Shown here: positions 38,001 to 46,400 of the stretch, piece after piece | How the letters are laid out: each line of letters begins with the position of its first letter | How positions within the stretch are numbered: position 1 is the stretch's first letter | Source of the DNA: Microbacterium maritypicum MF109 | GTDB taxonomy: Bacteria > Actinomycetota > Actinomycetes > Actinomycetales > Microbacteriaceae | Direction of reading: 5' to 3' | DNA: 64,000 nucleotides | Assembly: GCF_000455825.1 (NCBI RefSeq) | Contig: NZ_ATAO01000188.1 | Span: 94,002 to 158,001 of the forward strand | Made by a program: the position numbers and the translations under genes | Notes under the pieces: model-generated | Seen by the model: the letters and a program-made list of their open reading frames with translations, nothing else | What the model was told of the DNA's origin: nothing | Database searches by the model: none

Positions 38001-38131
38001 GACGCAGCAGCCGGGAACGCGGGTCCCGCGATACAGGCAGCGACGGCGACGAGCGATGCGGGGCGGAGGAGCCGCGCGAATCCGCGGCGGGAAAGGAACG
38101 GATCGGGGGCGGGCGGTTTACGACGAGACAC
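35000..38131 (-). CDS. Large secreted, wall-anchored metallophosphoesterase with LamG-like domain
   Basis: A 1043-residue surface protein. GTG at 38131 is chosen since AGAGGA precedes it; a signal peptide ends near PAAAS. Bacterial-Ig-like segments come first, then a calcineurin-like phosphoesterase (about residues 188-480) with all metal motifs: GDIHVN, GDLTNS, GNHD, HHPL and GGHIHTP. A fibronectin-like stretch, a LamG/concanavalin-like domain (about 740-880) and another Ig-like repeat follow. The C-terminus has a Gly/Pro/Thr-rich linker, a sortase-like LAATG signal, a hydrophobic helix and RRRMLR. It probably cleaves extracellular phosphoesters. The HupE-type gene is coupled downstream. Confidence 0.9.
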   Translation of the reverse strand: MSRRKPPAPDPFLSRRGFARLLRPASLVAVAACIAGPAFPAAASVAAPVVTTSNATLAVTDPEDVSPATETGGTIIRLEREAPTSGRVGSAVLLPSASAADVDGSASELVVTVEDPSGVVTMVMPEESGGYRFTPTIPGEYVVAYSISDAAGGMSEETRTITVAGAPDAAVAAAPSVAAAPAVEAGGPDVRFAAIGDIHVNWDELAEAYDFWAQENVQTALFVGDLTNSATPGEFAGLKQTMDSKAGLGIPAIASLGNHDVSGISSYDLFTQATGGQKPNADYTVNGYHVITVSPGSGTIDPDTGKPSGASGGNYAYAQSWLQQRLAAATAEDPNKPVMVLVHHPLQCTHYVSNEWYGTGLSSGCGDGFQSVFDDFPQAVVWGGHIHTPQNIPTSIWQGQENRSGERSTQGFTTVNAPPLAYYEFESGVVNSSPTSRGNDTTPDDAGNNRQTAIVEITGTTVTIKNYDLLADQWIDQTWTWDVADSVDETKSYDERFPFNNSHRAAQSAGPIWPEGAAVTVGDIASTKAMASFPQAVPAPNSVGDIVHKYRYSTVDVATGEEVNSFLQWSGFYNLPMPADRSHEVWNLLPGKEYEVRVTPINAWGKEGAALTTRFTSTEGSGGEGPFDPSSLTFDDLRAALPTADLLDVGFAGGTASDSSPAARLLTAGADARIENDPGVGSDVVIGAEGAATGIRTPKWTDAEYAALQDGFTLDATFRLDAIAGGYVDVFGGMQSGGIGLEAVGTSATTYELQFWYASPRPAVSLKYGQWYHVTAWYDGQDARLYVDGVRKAESEGVSFSVKPSAADARYMVIGGDANTSGALDDATMDGRIAGVEVYSAPLSDKDVYRVATRELTALDTMPPLVRVAPEPAGEATVGTAYTAPRAEAVDNSGRVSTMLEVTDPSGAPVAVDDPASGLRALAAAAGDGYTFTPTATGTYTLKYIATDAAARQNQVTFTVTSTAGSDGGNPGGNPGGTPGGTPGGTPGGGANQGGGSAGGQSDPLAATGGPAPTMLAFAGLLLLAGGGVLLRRRMLRHPEGQE
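35169..35226. repeat. 12-bp tandem repeat coding for PGGN/PGGT linker
   Basis: About five copies of a 12-bp unit of the type CCGGGGGTGCCG encode the Pro-Gly-Gly-Thr/Asn wall-spanning linker of the phosphoesterase. Copy number is likely to vary between strains by slippage. Confidence 0.75.
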
Positions 38132-38290
38132 GGAGCATCCTCTGTGAGACGAGAAGAAATCGGACTTCCCCAATCGACCGCCGCAAGATGACGCCGGGGT
38201 GAACACCGGCCGACGCAGACGTGTCATCGGCCGCCCGCGCGGCGATCCGGGCGACCCGGTGCGCACAGTGGGCGCAGTCGCGCGACCCGT

Positions 38291-39004
38291 TCAGTCTTCG
38301 CCGGGGAGCGCGGCCGCTCCGAAGGCCTGCGCTTCGAAGGAGATCGTGTGCGGAACGTAGCGATCCTCGGCGCATTCGACGGGTCGGCCGTTCGAGGCGA
38401 AAGTCTCGCGTCGCACCTGCAGGAGCGGACTGGATCTGCGCACTCCGAGCAGACGCGCATCCTCGGTCGCCGCAGCCACCGCTTCGATCCGATGGTTTCC
38501 CGACGAGACCACGATCCCGGCGTCGGCGAGCACCCGCGTCGTGGAGACCACGTCATCCGGAAGACCTGCGACGTGCGGAACCACCCAGGGCGCCCATGTC
38601 GAGCGCTCCACCATCACGGGGCGCTGGTCGAGTGTCCGCACACGGGTGAAGGTCAGGACGTCTGCGTCCGTGCGGATCCCGAGCAGTCGCGCTTCTCGCG
38701 CCGTGGCCTTCCGCGTCGTGCGGGCCACGATGCGTCCACCGGGGGTGCGCCCGCGGCCACGCGCCCACTGGGTGAACGAGCGCATCCGGTCGAACCCCTG
38801 CGGCTGGCTGGGCTGCACGAACCATCCTGAGCCCCGGTGCGACTCGACCAGCCCCTGCCGCGCCAGGGTGGCGAGCACGGTGCGGATCGTGCGTCGAGAG
38901 ACGCCGTGGAGGGCGGCCAGCTCCATCTCGCTGGGAAGCCCTGCTCCCCCAGCGTAGGTTCCGTCGAGGATCTGCCCGCGCAGACGGGCCAGCACCTCAC
39001 TCAT
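38291..39004 (-). CDS. HutC-type GntR-family transcriptional regulator
   Basis: A 237-residue regulator with an N-terminal winged helix (GLPSEMELAALHGVSRRTIR near residue 22) and a UTRA effector domain (TFTRVRTLDQRPVMVERSTW near 118). The ATG at 39004 matches normal family length; an in-frame ATG at 39085 would add a Cys/Arg-rich, non-family stretch. It lies 159 bp upstream of the phosphoesterase gene, same strand, and may control it. Effector unknown. Confidence 0.9.
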   Translation of the reverse strand: MSEVLARLRGQILDGTYAGGAGLPSEMELAALHGVSRRTIRTVLATLARQGLVESHRGSGWFVQPSQPQGFDRMRSFTQWARGRGRTPGGRIVARTTRKATAREARLLGIRTDADVLTFTRVRTLDQRPVMVERSTWAPWVVPHVAGLPDDVVSTTRVLADAGIVVSSGNHRIEAVAAATEDARLLGVRRSSPLLQVRRETFASNGRPVECAEDRYVPHTISFEAQAFGAAALPGED

Positions 39005-39105
39005 CGGAACGCATGCGAGCGCATCACGGCGTTGTGGAGCGGAACGCTCCCGGGTTGCGACGGCACAGCTCACTCTAACGCCCATGCGCGGGCACCCCGG
39101 AGATG

Positions 39106-39141
39106 ACTGAAGCCCCCGGGCATGTGCCTGGGGGCTTCAGT
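39106..39141 (-). terminator. 17-bp hairpin after tRNA-Ala
   Basis: Arms 39106-39122 and 39125-39141 pair along 17 positions with one G-U. It lies 6 bp beyond the tRNA-Ala 3' end on the minus strand and should end its transcription. Confidence 0.75.
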
Positions 39142-39147
39142 GTCCGG

Positions 39148-39220
39148 TGGACCTAAGGGGATTCGAACCCCTGACCTCCTCGATGCGAACGAGGCGCGCT
39201 ACCAACTGCGCCATAGGCCC
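39148..39220 (-). tRNA. tRNA-Ala (CGC anticodon)
   Basis: The minus strand folds as a complete 73-nt cloverleaf: acceptor GGGCCTA/TAGGTCC, D stem GCGC/GCGC, anticodon stem CCTCG/CGAGG with loop TTCGCAT (anticodon CGC, reading GCG), T stem AGGGG/CCCCT with TTCGAAT. The 3' CCA is not encoded. Confidence 0.97.
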
Positions 39221-39272
39221 GTGAACGACATCTACGCTATCACGACGGAGAAGCTGTTCGCGCCGCGGACGG

Positions 39273-40118
39273 TCATCCGGCGGCGCGGCGCGAGAGCATC
39301 TCGCGCACGTGCGCTTCGATCTCGGCGTCGTCGACGAAGCCCATCCGCGCATACGGCGATGAGGCCGCGGGCAGCGCCACCGGCGCCTCGGGGGCCATCT
39401 GCTCCGCACGCTCGCGCAGGGCGGCGACGCGCGCGGCCTTGCGACGCTGTTCCTGTGCCTCCATCTGGGCCTGCGCAGCCTGCGCACGAGACCCGGGCAC
39501 CGACACGAGCGGCTCCGGCAGCGGACGCGGTGTCCACGTCGCCCGCCCCTGGTCGTGCAGCTCGGGGGCGACGCGCGGGGCGGCCGGCGTGGCCACCACG
39601 TGCGTGGCGCGTGCGACACGGCCGGCGACCGCGGCCATGCGCTGCAGGGCGATGCCGGCGACGACGACGGCGGCGCCACCGATCCACAGCAGCGCCGAGC
39701 TCCCGGCAGCCAGGAGCTGCCAGACGCCGAGCCCGGCGATGACGAGTCCGACGAGGAGGGTGCTGGTCGCGGCGACACGGACACGTCGACGTGCCCGTGC
39801 CCGTCGGATCACGGGATCGGCCCTGGTCGCCGCGAGTTGCTCACGAAGGGACTCGAGTTCGGCAGCCTCACGTTCGGACTGCACCCGCTTGGCCAGCTTC
39901 TGCTGGGCCAGCGCGGTGCGCGCGTTCAACTCGAAGCGCACTTCACCGGGAGTCTCGCTCGTCTCGGCGAGCACACGCAGGGCCTGGTTCAGCCGCACCG
40001 CGTTGCGTTCAGCGGCGTTGTATTGGAATCGCCCCCGCCAGGATGGCAGCAGATAGAGCATCCAGAGCAGCACGGCGACGAGCACGATCACTCCCCCGCT
40101 CAGCACCGGCCCGTCCAT
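39273..40118 (-). CDS. Hypothetical membrane protein
   Basis: A 281-residue protein without a recognised family. One N-terminal hydrophobic helix (residues 6-25, followed by LPSWRGRFQYNAAERNA), an Arg/Glu-rich stretch likely to be helical (75-115), two more membrane segments (about 117-160) and a charged, proline-rich C-terminal tail. The form is common to conserved Microbacteriaceae proteins of unknown role, perhaps in the envelope. It lies between tRNA-Ala and the acetyltransferase. Confidence 0.82.
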   Translation of the reverse strand: MDGPVLSGGVIVLVAVLLWMLYLLPSWRGRFQYNAAERNAVRLNQALRVLAETSETPGEVRFELNARTALAQQKLAKRVQSEREAAELESLREQLAATRADPVIRRARARRRVRVAATSTLLVGLVIAGLGVWQLLAAGSSALLWIGGAAVVVAGIALQRMAAVAGRVARATHVVATPAAPRVAPELHDQGRATWTPRPLPEPLVSVPGSRAQAAQAQMEAQEQRRKAARVAALRERAEQMAPEAPVALPAASSPYARMGFVDDAEIEAHVREMLSRRAAG

Positions 40119-40210
40119 ACCGACAACGCTAAGGGCTGGAAGCTGGCTGGGCCGTACAGTAAGGCGCGTGTCGCGGCGTGTCCGTCCGGATCAGGACCAG
40201 ATGACCCTTT

Positions 40211-40840
40211 TCACTGCGAAATGCGGTCGGAGGGGGGCACCGTTGCGGCGTCGGGCGGCACCTGACCGCTGAGCCAGCGTGCGAGCACCCCTTGCGGCAC
40301 ATCTTCCTTCGTCAGGGCGAACGCATAGTGGTCGCGCCAGTCGCCGTCGATATGGATGTAACGACGACGCAGCCCCTCGTACCGGAACCCCAGCTTCTGC
40401 ACGATGCGCAGACTCGCCGCGTTCTCCGGCCGGATGCAGATCTCCATGCGGTGCAGTCCGTACTCCGTGAAGCACGCGTCCGTGGCCATCGCCACGGCAG
40501 TCGGAGTGATCCCCCGGCCGGCGAACCGCTCGCTCACCCAGTACCCGATCGTGGCCGAGCACAGCGAGCCGCGGGACACTCCCCACACGTTGAGCTGTCC
40601 CGCGACCTCGCCGTCGTACTCCATGACGAACGGATAGCCCGAGCCGTCACGATACTGCTGGAGCAGGCGTCGGATGCTGAGCCTCATGTCGAACGACACC
40701 GAGCCGTAGGGGACGGTCGCCTCCCACGGCTGGAGCCACGACCTGTTGGCGAGCAGTTCATGCTGCAGCGGTCGCGCATCCTTCGCACGGACGAGCCGCA
40801 GTTCTATGGGTCCGTGTCGCATTCCCGTCGCCAGATCCAT
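40211..40840 (-). CDS. GNAT-family N-acetyltransferase (RimJ/RimL-like)
   Basis: A 209-residue acetyl-CoA-dependent N-acetyltransferase. The acetyl-CoA loop is in SERFAGRGITPTAVAMATD near residue 103, and GLHRMEICIRPENAASLRIV with LGFRYEGLRR near 127-157 is typical of RimJ/RimL-like enzymes that acetylate ribosomal-protein N-termini. The ATG at 40840 is taken; another at 40822 is possible. It lies 25 bp behind galU on the same strand. Confidence 0.9.
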   Translation of the reverse strand: MDLATGMRHGPIELRLVRAKDARPLQHELLANRSWLQPWEATVPYGSVSFDMRLSIRRLLQQYRDGSGYPFVMEYDGEVAGQLNVWGVSRGSLCSATIGYWVSERFAGRGITPTAVAMATDACFTEYGLHRMEICIRPENAASLRIVQKLGFRYEGLRRRYIHIDGDWRDHYAFALTKEDVPQGVLARWLSGQVPPDAATVPPSDRISQ

Positions 40841-40865
40841 GCCGCACCGACGCCCGCAGAGTCGC

Positions 40866-41753
40866 CTAGAGGCGTTCCGCGAACTCCTTGAGCCAGGGAC
40901 GCAGCTCGGGCCCGAGGTCATCGCGGTCCGCGGCGAGCTGCACGATCGCCTTGATGTAGTCGACGCGGTCGCCGGTGTCGTAACGGCGTCCACCGAAGAC
41001 GACGCCGACCACGCCGGGGCCGTCGGGATCGGTCGCGAGCACCTGTAGCGCGTCGGTGAGCTGGATCTCTCCGCCCTTGCCCGGCTCGGTGTGCTCGAGG
41101 ATGTCGAAAACCGACGCCGGGAGCACGTAGCGGCCGATGATGGCCAGGTTGGACGGCGCGTCTTCCTGCGCGGGCTTCTCGACGAGACCGGTCACCTGGA
41201 CGGCGTCGGACCCCTCGAGCGGCTCGACGGCGGCCGCACCGTACATGTGGATGTTCGCGGGGTCGACCTCCATAAGCGCGATCACGGCCGCGCCCGAACG
41301 CTCGTGCTCGGCGATCATGTCGGTGAGGAGCGGGTCGCGCTCGTCGATGAGGTCGTCTCCGAGGAGCACGGCGAAAGAGCTGTCGCCGACGTGGGTGCGC
41401 GCACGCAGGACCGCGTGACCGAGCCCCTTCGGCTCGCCCTGGCGGACGAAGTGGATGTCGGCGAGATCGCTCGACTTCATCACGCGCTCGAGACGACCGG
41501 TATCGCCCTTCTCCATGAGCTTCACCTCGAGCTCCGGCACGGAGTCGAAGTGGTTGGAGATGGCGTTCTTGTTGCGGCCGATGATGACGAGGATGTCGTC
41601 GATGCCGGCGTTCGCCGCCTCTTCGACGACGTATTGGATCGCCGGCTTGTCGACGACGGGCAGCATCTCTTTGGGCATCGCCTTCGTCGCAGGGAGGAAT
41701 CGCGTCCCCAGGCCTGCGGCGGGAATGACGGCTTTGATCTTGTGGTCAGCCAT
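40866..41753 (-). CDS. galU: UTP--glucose-1-phosphate uridylyltransferase
   Basis: A 295-residue nucleotidyltransferase making UDP-glucose from UTP and glucose-1-phosphate for wall glycans and trehalose. IPAAGLGTRFLPATKAMPKE near residue 10 is the nucleotide-binding motif, VDKPAIQYVVEEA and LGDDLIDE (metal Asp) follow, and GLVEKPAQEDAPSNLAIIGR near 170 contacts the sugar. Length is normal. Confidence 0.97.
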   Translation of the reverse strand: MADHKIKAVIPAAGLGTRFLPATKAMPKEMLPVVDKPAIQYVVEEAANAGIDDILVIIGRNKNAISNHFDSVPELEVKLMEKGDTGRLERVMKSSDLADIHFVRQGEPKGLGHAVLRARTHVGDSSFAVLLGDDLIDERDPLLTDMIAEHERSGAAVIALMEVDPANIHMYGAAAVEPLEGSDAVQVTGLVEKPAQEDAPSNLAIIGRYVLPASVFDILEHTEPGKGGEIQLTDALQVLATDPDGPGVVGVVFGGRRYDTGDRVDYIKAIVQLAADRDDLGPELRPWLKEFAERL

Positions 41754-41794
41754 CTTGCCAGCCTAGTGGTGAGCGCCGACGTAGACTCGGAGCC

Positions 41795-42391
41795 ATGTCG
41801 AACGACGTCGAACATGCGAAGCGTGCACTCCGCGCCGAACTCCGCGAACGACGCCAGCTCCTCTCCGACACGCAGCGCGACGCCGCGGCCACGGCCATCG
41901 GCGAACGCCTCGACGCCCTGATCGACGAGCTCGGCGCCCGCTCCATCTCGTGCTTCCTGTCCACCACCACCGAGCCGGGCACCCGTGAATTCGTGACCAG
42001 GGCCGTGCGGCGCGGCATCCGCGTGCTCCTCCCCGTCACTCGCGCCGATGGGCTGCTGGACTGGGCCGTGGCGACCGACGACGACGAGGTCAGCGAGGGG
42101 CTGTTCGGTCTGCCCGAGCCCACAGGCGAGGTGCTGGGCCCGATCGCCGTCAACGACGTCGATCTCATGATCGTCCCCGCTGCCGCGGTCGATCGCACCG
42201 GGATGCGCATGGGCTGGGGACGCGGCTACTTCGACAAGACCATCGGCTCGATGGAGAAGTGCCCGCCCGTCTATGCCGTGATCTATGATTCCGAGGTACT
42301 CGACGAACTTCCGCGCGAGGTGCACGACCAGCCCGTGGATGGCGTCGTGACCCCGTCGCAGACCCTCACCCTGTCGCCGCGGCGACGCTGA
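41795..42391 (+). CDS. 5-formyltetrahydrofolate cyclo-ligase
   Basis: A 198-residue ATP-dependent enzyme that recycles 5-formyl-THF to 5,10-methenyl-THF. RRGIRVLLPVTRADGLLDWA near residue 69 and the ATP/phosphate motif GMRMGWGRGYFDKTI near 136 are family signatures. TAGACT ends 7 nt before the ATG, a leaderless promoter. It heads a short plus-strand series with the zinc-ribbon gene and mscL. Confidence 0.95.
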   Translation: MSNDVEHAKRALRAELRERRQLLSDTQRDAAATAIGERLDALIDELGARSISCFLSTTTEPGTREFVTRAVRRGIRVLLPVTRADGLLDWAVATDDDEVSEGLFGLPEPTGEVLGPIAVNDVDLMIVPAAAVDRTGMRMGWGRGYFDKTIGSMEKCPPVYAVIYDSEVLDELPREVHDQPVDGVVTPSQTLTLSPRRR

Positions 42392-42405
42392 TCGCAAGGA
42401 CCCCC

Positions 42406-42678
42406 ATGCCCACCTACGCCTATGCCTGCACCTCGTGCGGACACAAGTTCGACGCCGTGCAGAGCTTCGCCGACGACGCTCTCACCGTGTGCCCCGAATG
42501 CGGTGGCGCGTTGCGCAAGCAGTACGGCTCGATCGGCGTGACCTTCAACGGCTCCGGCTTCTATCGCACGGACTCGCGCGCCAAATCCGGTGGATCGAAG
42601 GATGGTTCGGCATCATCGAAGACGGAATCGACGACGAGCGCCAAACCGGCGGCTGCGTCGACTCCGGCCTCTTCCTGA
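42406..42678 (+). CDS. FmdB-family zinc-ribbon protein
   Basis: A 90-residue putative regulatory protein. PTYAYACTSCGHKFD at the start and CPECGG near residue 30 give the CxxC...CxxC zinc ribbon. The tail is a Ser/Thr/Ala/Lys-rich disordered stretch. FmdB was first noted with formamidase genes, but the family is widespread and its role unknown. It lies 14 bp behind the cyclo-ligase. Confidence 0.93.
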   Translation: MPTYAYACTSCGHKFDAVQSFADDALTVCPECGGALRKQYGSIGVTFNGSGFYRTDSRAKSGGSKDGSASSKTESTTSAKPAAASTPASS

Positions 42679-42702
42679 GGCCCCGATCTGTTGGGGGATC
42701 CC

Positions 42703-43125
42703 ATGCTCAAAGGTTTCAAGGACTTCCTGCTCCGCGGCAACGTCATCGACCTGGCCGTCGCTGTCGTCATCGGTACGGCTTTCACCGCGATCGTCACGGC
42801 CGTCGTGAACAGCATCATCAACCCGCTCATCGCGCTCTTCCTGAAGGCGGATGCCGCCGGTCAGTTCGGCATCCCCGTGACGAACATCTACGGCGAGACG
42901 GTCACGTTCCCCATCGGCGAGCTGATCTCGGCGATCATCAGCTTCCTCGCCGTCGCCGCCGTCGTCTACTTCGTCTTCGTGCTGCCGATGAACACGTTCA
43001 AGGCCCGCGTCGAGGCCCGCAAGGGCACTCCGGCCGAGGAGCCCGAGGAGGAGCCGGCCGCCTCGACCGAGTCCGAGCTGCTCGTCGAGATCCGCGACCT
43101 GCTCAAGGCACAACGCGGAGCCTGA
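42703..43125 (+). CDS. mscL: Large-conductance mechanosensitive channel
   Basis: A 140-residue membrane channel that opens under membrane tension to release solutes in osmotic downshock. LKGFKDFLLRGNVIDLAVAV with the first helix and pore-lining residues, the periplasmic loop, the second helix (AIISFLAVAAVVYFVFVLPM) and a C-terminal helix LLVEIRDLLK are in order. ATG at 42703 is chosen because GGGGGA precedes it; a TTG at 42691 would lie within that site. Confidence 0.97.
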   Translation: MLKGFKDFLLRGNVIDLAVAVVIGTAFTAIVTAVVNSIINPLIALFLKADAAGQFGIPVTNIYGETVTFPIGELISAIISFLAVAAVVYFVFVLPMNTFKARVEARKGTPAEEPEEEPAASTESELLVEIRDLLKAQRGA

Positions 43126-43146
43126 CCGCCTCCGCTCGCACCCGAG

Positions 43147-43179
43147 ACGCACGGTCCTCTTCGGAGGGCCGTGCGTTTC
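43147..43179 (+). terminator. UUCG-loop terminator after mscL
   Basis: ACGCACGGTCCTC (43147-43159) and GAGGGCCGTGCGT (43164-43176) pair along 13 positions with one G-U around TTCG, followed by TTCT. This is a strong intrinsic terminator 21 bp behind mscL. The rest of 43180-43261 shows nothing. Confidence 0.85.
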
Positions 43180-43261
43180 TGGTTCCGTTGCCCGGACGAC
43201 CGGACACGGCGTTCAGCGACAGCACTGCCCCGTCATCCGGCGACTCCGTTCTTCCGGCGCC

Positions 43262-43465
43262 TCAGTAGTGCGGCGGCACATCCTGGATCAGCTGGTCGTC
43301 GTTCGGCCCCTTGGCGCCCTTCGGCCGCGACCGCGGAGGCACTTCGGCGGGGCCGGACTCCGGTGCCGGGTCGCTCCCCGGCACCGGGGTCAGGCGGGCA
43401 CGCCGTGAACCGGTGACCCGCACCACGCGCTGGCGCGGCGTCGGGGTGTCGGACTGGTCAGTCAT
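43262..43465 (-). CDS. Small conserved hypothetical protein
   Basis: A 67-residue, Pro/Arg-rich and probably disordered protein, ending PNDDQLIQDVPPHY, a tail that I associate with small proteins conserved among Microbacteriaceae. Function unknown. The start overlaps the end of the helicase-like gene by 8 nt, so it is likely coupled to it. Confidence 0.75.
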   Translation of the reverse strand: MTDQSDTPTPRQRVVRVTGSRRARLTPVPGSDPAPESGPAEVPPRSRPKGAKGPNDDQLIQDVPPHY

Positions 43466-46400
43466 CGCGGGTGTCGACGATGTCGATCGGCTGCGTGTCG
43501 TTCTCCGCGCGCGGCGTCGACTCCGAGATGCCGAGAACCGCGGCGATCCGCGTCGCGGCGGTCACGGGGTCGCTGTAGAGATCGAAGGCGTGCACGCGCA
43601 CATAGTGCCAGCCCAGACGACGCAGCACGTGCGGTCGCAGCCGCAGCGTCTCCCGCAGAGACTCGCCCCGCGTCTCCGGATCGGACTCGATCACGACCGC
43701 CTTGCCGCCGTGCTGGGCCACCAGGGGCAGCAATCCGCGATAGTCGACGTCCACCGAGGCGCCCAGACGCCGCAACTCCCGCGCGAGGGCGAGGGTGAGA
43801 GGATCGGCAAGGTCTTCCAGGCGCGCGTCTCGGCTGCGGGCGGCCAGTCCGCCGAGGATCGACATCAGCGTCGCCGCTCCATGCTCCAGGCGTCCGTCGT
43901 CGAAGGAGGAGGGACGGATCGAGGAGACGAGCACCATCGAGCGGCGCGCGCGCGTCATCCCGACAGTGAGGAGTCGCTCTCCGTCGGGAGTGGAGAGATC
44001 GCCGAAGTCGCTCAGCACCCGACCGTGCTTGGTGAGTCCGAAGCCGAGCGAGAAGATGACGCGGTCACGGCTCTCGGCGACCGACTCCTCGAGCGTCAGC
44101 ACCGCGAACGGCTCGACCGTGTCGCGTCCGACGAAGTCCGCGACGTCGGAGCGCCCGGCGAACGCCGAGGTGACGGCGGCGCGTACGCGCTCGGCATGGC
44201 GCGCGCTCGCGGTCACGACCATGAGCGATTCGGCAGGACGATGCACGGCGTGCTCGACCACGAGCGTCACGACCCTCGCCACTTCGGCGTCCGGACTCTC
44301 GACGGCGCCGGAGATCGGATCCGGTGTTCCCGTGCCGCCCTCCACGTAGTCGACCGTGAGGCTGCCGCGACCGAGATACGAGCCCGCCCAGGGAAGCGAC
44401 ACGATCTCGCCGCCGTAGAACGCGTCGTTGATGAGCTCCGCGAGGTCTTCGCCGCCCGCACGGTAGCTGCGGGTGAGCGTCATCACCGGCAGGAGCTCGG
44501 AGAGCCGCTCGAAGGCCGAGACGTCGTCGAACGGTACCTCGGCCTCCCACGACTCCTCCGGGTCCACCGCGATGCGGAACGGCGTAGGACGCTGCGTCAC
44601 CGGGTCGCCGAACGCGACGATCTGGCGCGCGCGCCGGATCGCCGGGGCGGCCTCTGCGAGGTTGATCGCTGCGGCATCGACCAGGATCACCGTGTCGAAC
44701 TCCACCGAGTCGGGAATCTCCGGCACCAGGTACGGCGACGAGATCCAGACCGGGGCGAGCACGTCGACGAGGGTGGGCGCGGCGCTGACGACCTGCGCGG
44801 TCGTGGTCGCCGACTGCGTCAGCGCACGGCGCAGGTGCTGCGACTGCTGCGGCTCGTCGACGATCGCGATCCGCCACTGGTTGGCCAGCTGCCAGGCGAG
44901 CAGCGGTCCGGCCATGGCGGCATGCGCCTCATCGACCAGCCGGAAGTCGCGTTCGAGCCGATCGACGACTGCGGTGTTCGCGCCGAGGAGGGCGCGGTTG
45001 TCCTGCAACGCGCGCTCGAGGAGGGACTGCCACCACGCGAACTCGAGTTCTTCCCCCACCTGGGACTCGGAGACATGGCGCACGGAGAGCTCGGCGAGCA
45101 GCGGCTCCAGCCCGAGCAGAGCGAGTCGGTCGCGCAACTGGGCGCGTTCGACGAGGTTCTCGAAGACATCGGACTTGGCGGCCAGCCCCGCGAGCGTGCG
45201 CACGAGTCGCGCCACCGGGAGCGACGCCAATGGCTCGCGTCGTCCGAGTGCGGCGTCGAGCTCGGCGAGCTCGGCCTCCACCCGCTGCCAGGCCACGTAC
45301 ACGTCGGCGAGACCGAGGGGGATCTCGGGCGCGACACCCGCCTCGACGCACCGCTGCCACTGCGTGCGCTGCGCCTGGATGCGCAGCAGCGCCTCGTGCA
45401 TCTCGGTGACGTGCACGCCCGGACGGACGTACTCCTTCGCGAGACGCCGCAGCCGACGTCTGTTCGCCCCGGACAACCCGGGAGCGTCGCGGCGTGAACC
45501 GTGGGCCTGGATGAGCTCGCCCAGCGGACGCTCGAACACCGTCGGGCTGAACCGGTCCAGCGAGTCGCGGATCCCCTGCAGCAGACGCAGGTACTCACCC
45601 AGTTCGTCGATGGTCGAGAACGGCCGCATGTGGGTCTGAGCGATCAGCTCGTAGCCGCGCTCGAGAAGGGCGGGAACACTGTTCGCGTGCAGTCGACCGG
45701 CGAGCTCATGGGCGGCACGAGCGGCCTCGGTGCTGGAGAAGGTGACGCCGTACCACGGCGAGTCGTTCGGGCCGAAGCGGAACTCCCCGAGACGGGCCGC
45801 CTGGGCGAGCGCCTCGGCGGCCTCGGTGCGATCGGCGGCGAGTCGACGCAGGGCATCGGGGCCGAGTCGAGCAGTGGTCGACGGCGGCACGGGAAGCGAC
45901 GCCAGCCGTGTCAGCTGACGGGTGGCGTCGAGCACCGAGGCGTCCAGGCCGGCGACGGGTGCGCTGAGCGCCTGACGGTAGTCGCGCAGGACGGTCCGCA
46001 GACGCACGAGTGCATCGTCGACCTCGCTGACCTTGGGCGCCGTGGCCTTCTCATTGCGTCCGATGGCCCTGACCAGATCGCGCCGCACGCTCGCCGGCGA
46101 GATCGCCAGGCTGTCGAGGCCGATCCCGGCGAGTCGGTGACGCACCCCGTCCAAGGTGGAGCGCCGCGCGGAGACGACGAGCACGCGCTTGCCGCCGCGC
46201 ACCAGTTCACCCAGCGCGTTGATCACGGTCTGGGTCCCCCCGGTTCCGGGAAGGGTCGCGACGGTGAGGGAATGCCCTGCCGCGATACGGGCCAGCACTG
46301 CTTCCTGCTCCGCGTCCGCATCCAGGAGGAGGTTGTCCGAGGCCGGTGCGCGATCATCCGGGCCGATGTGATGCGGGATGGCTCGCGGAGCGGTGACGCG

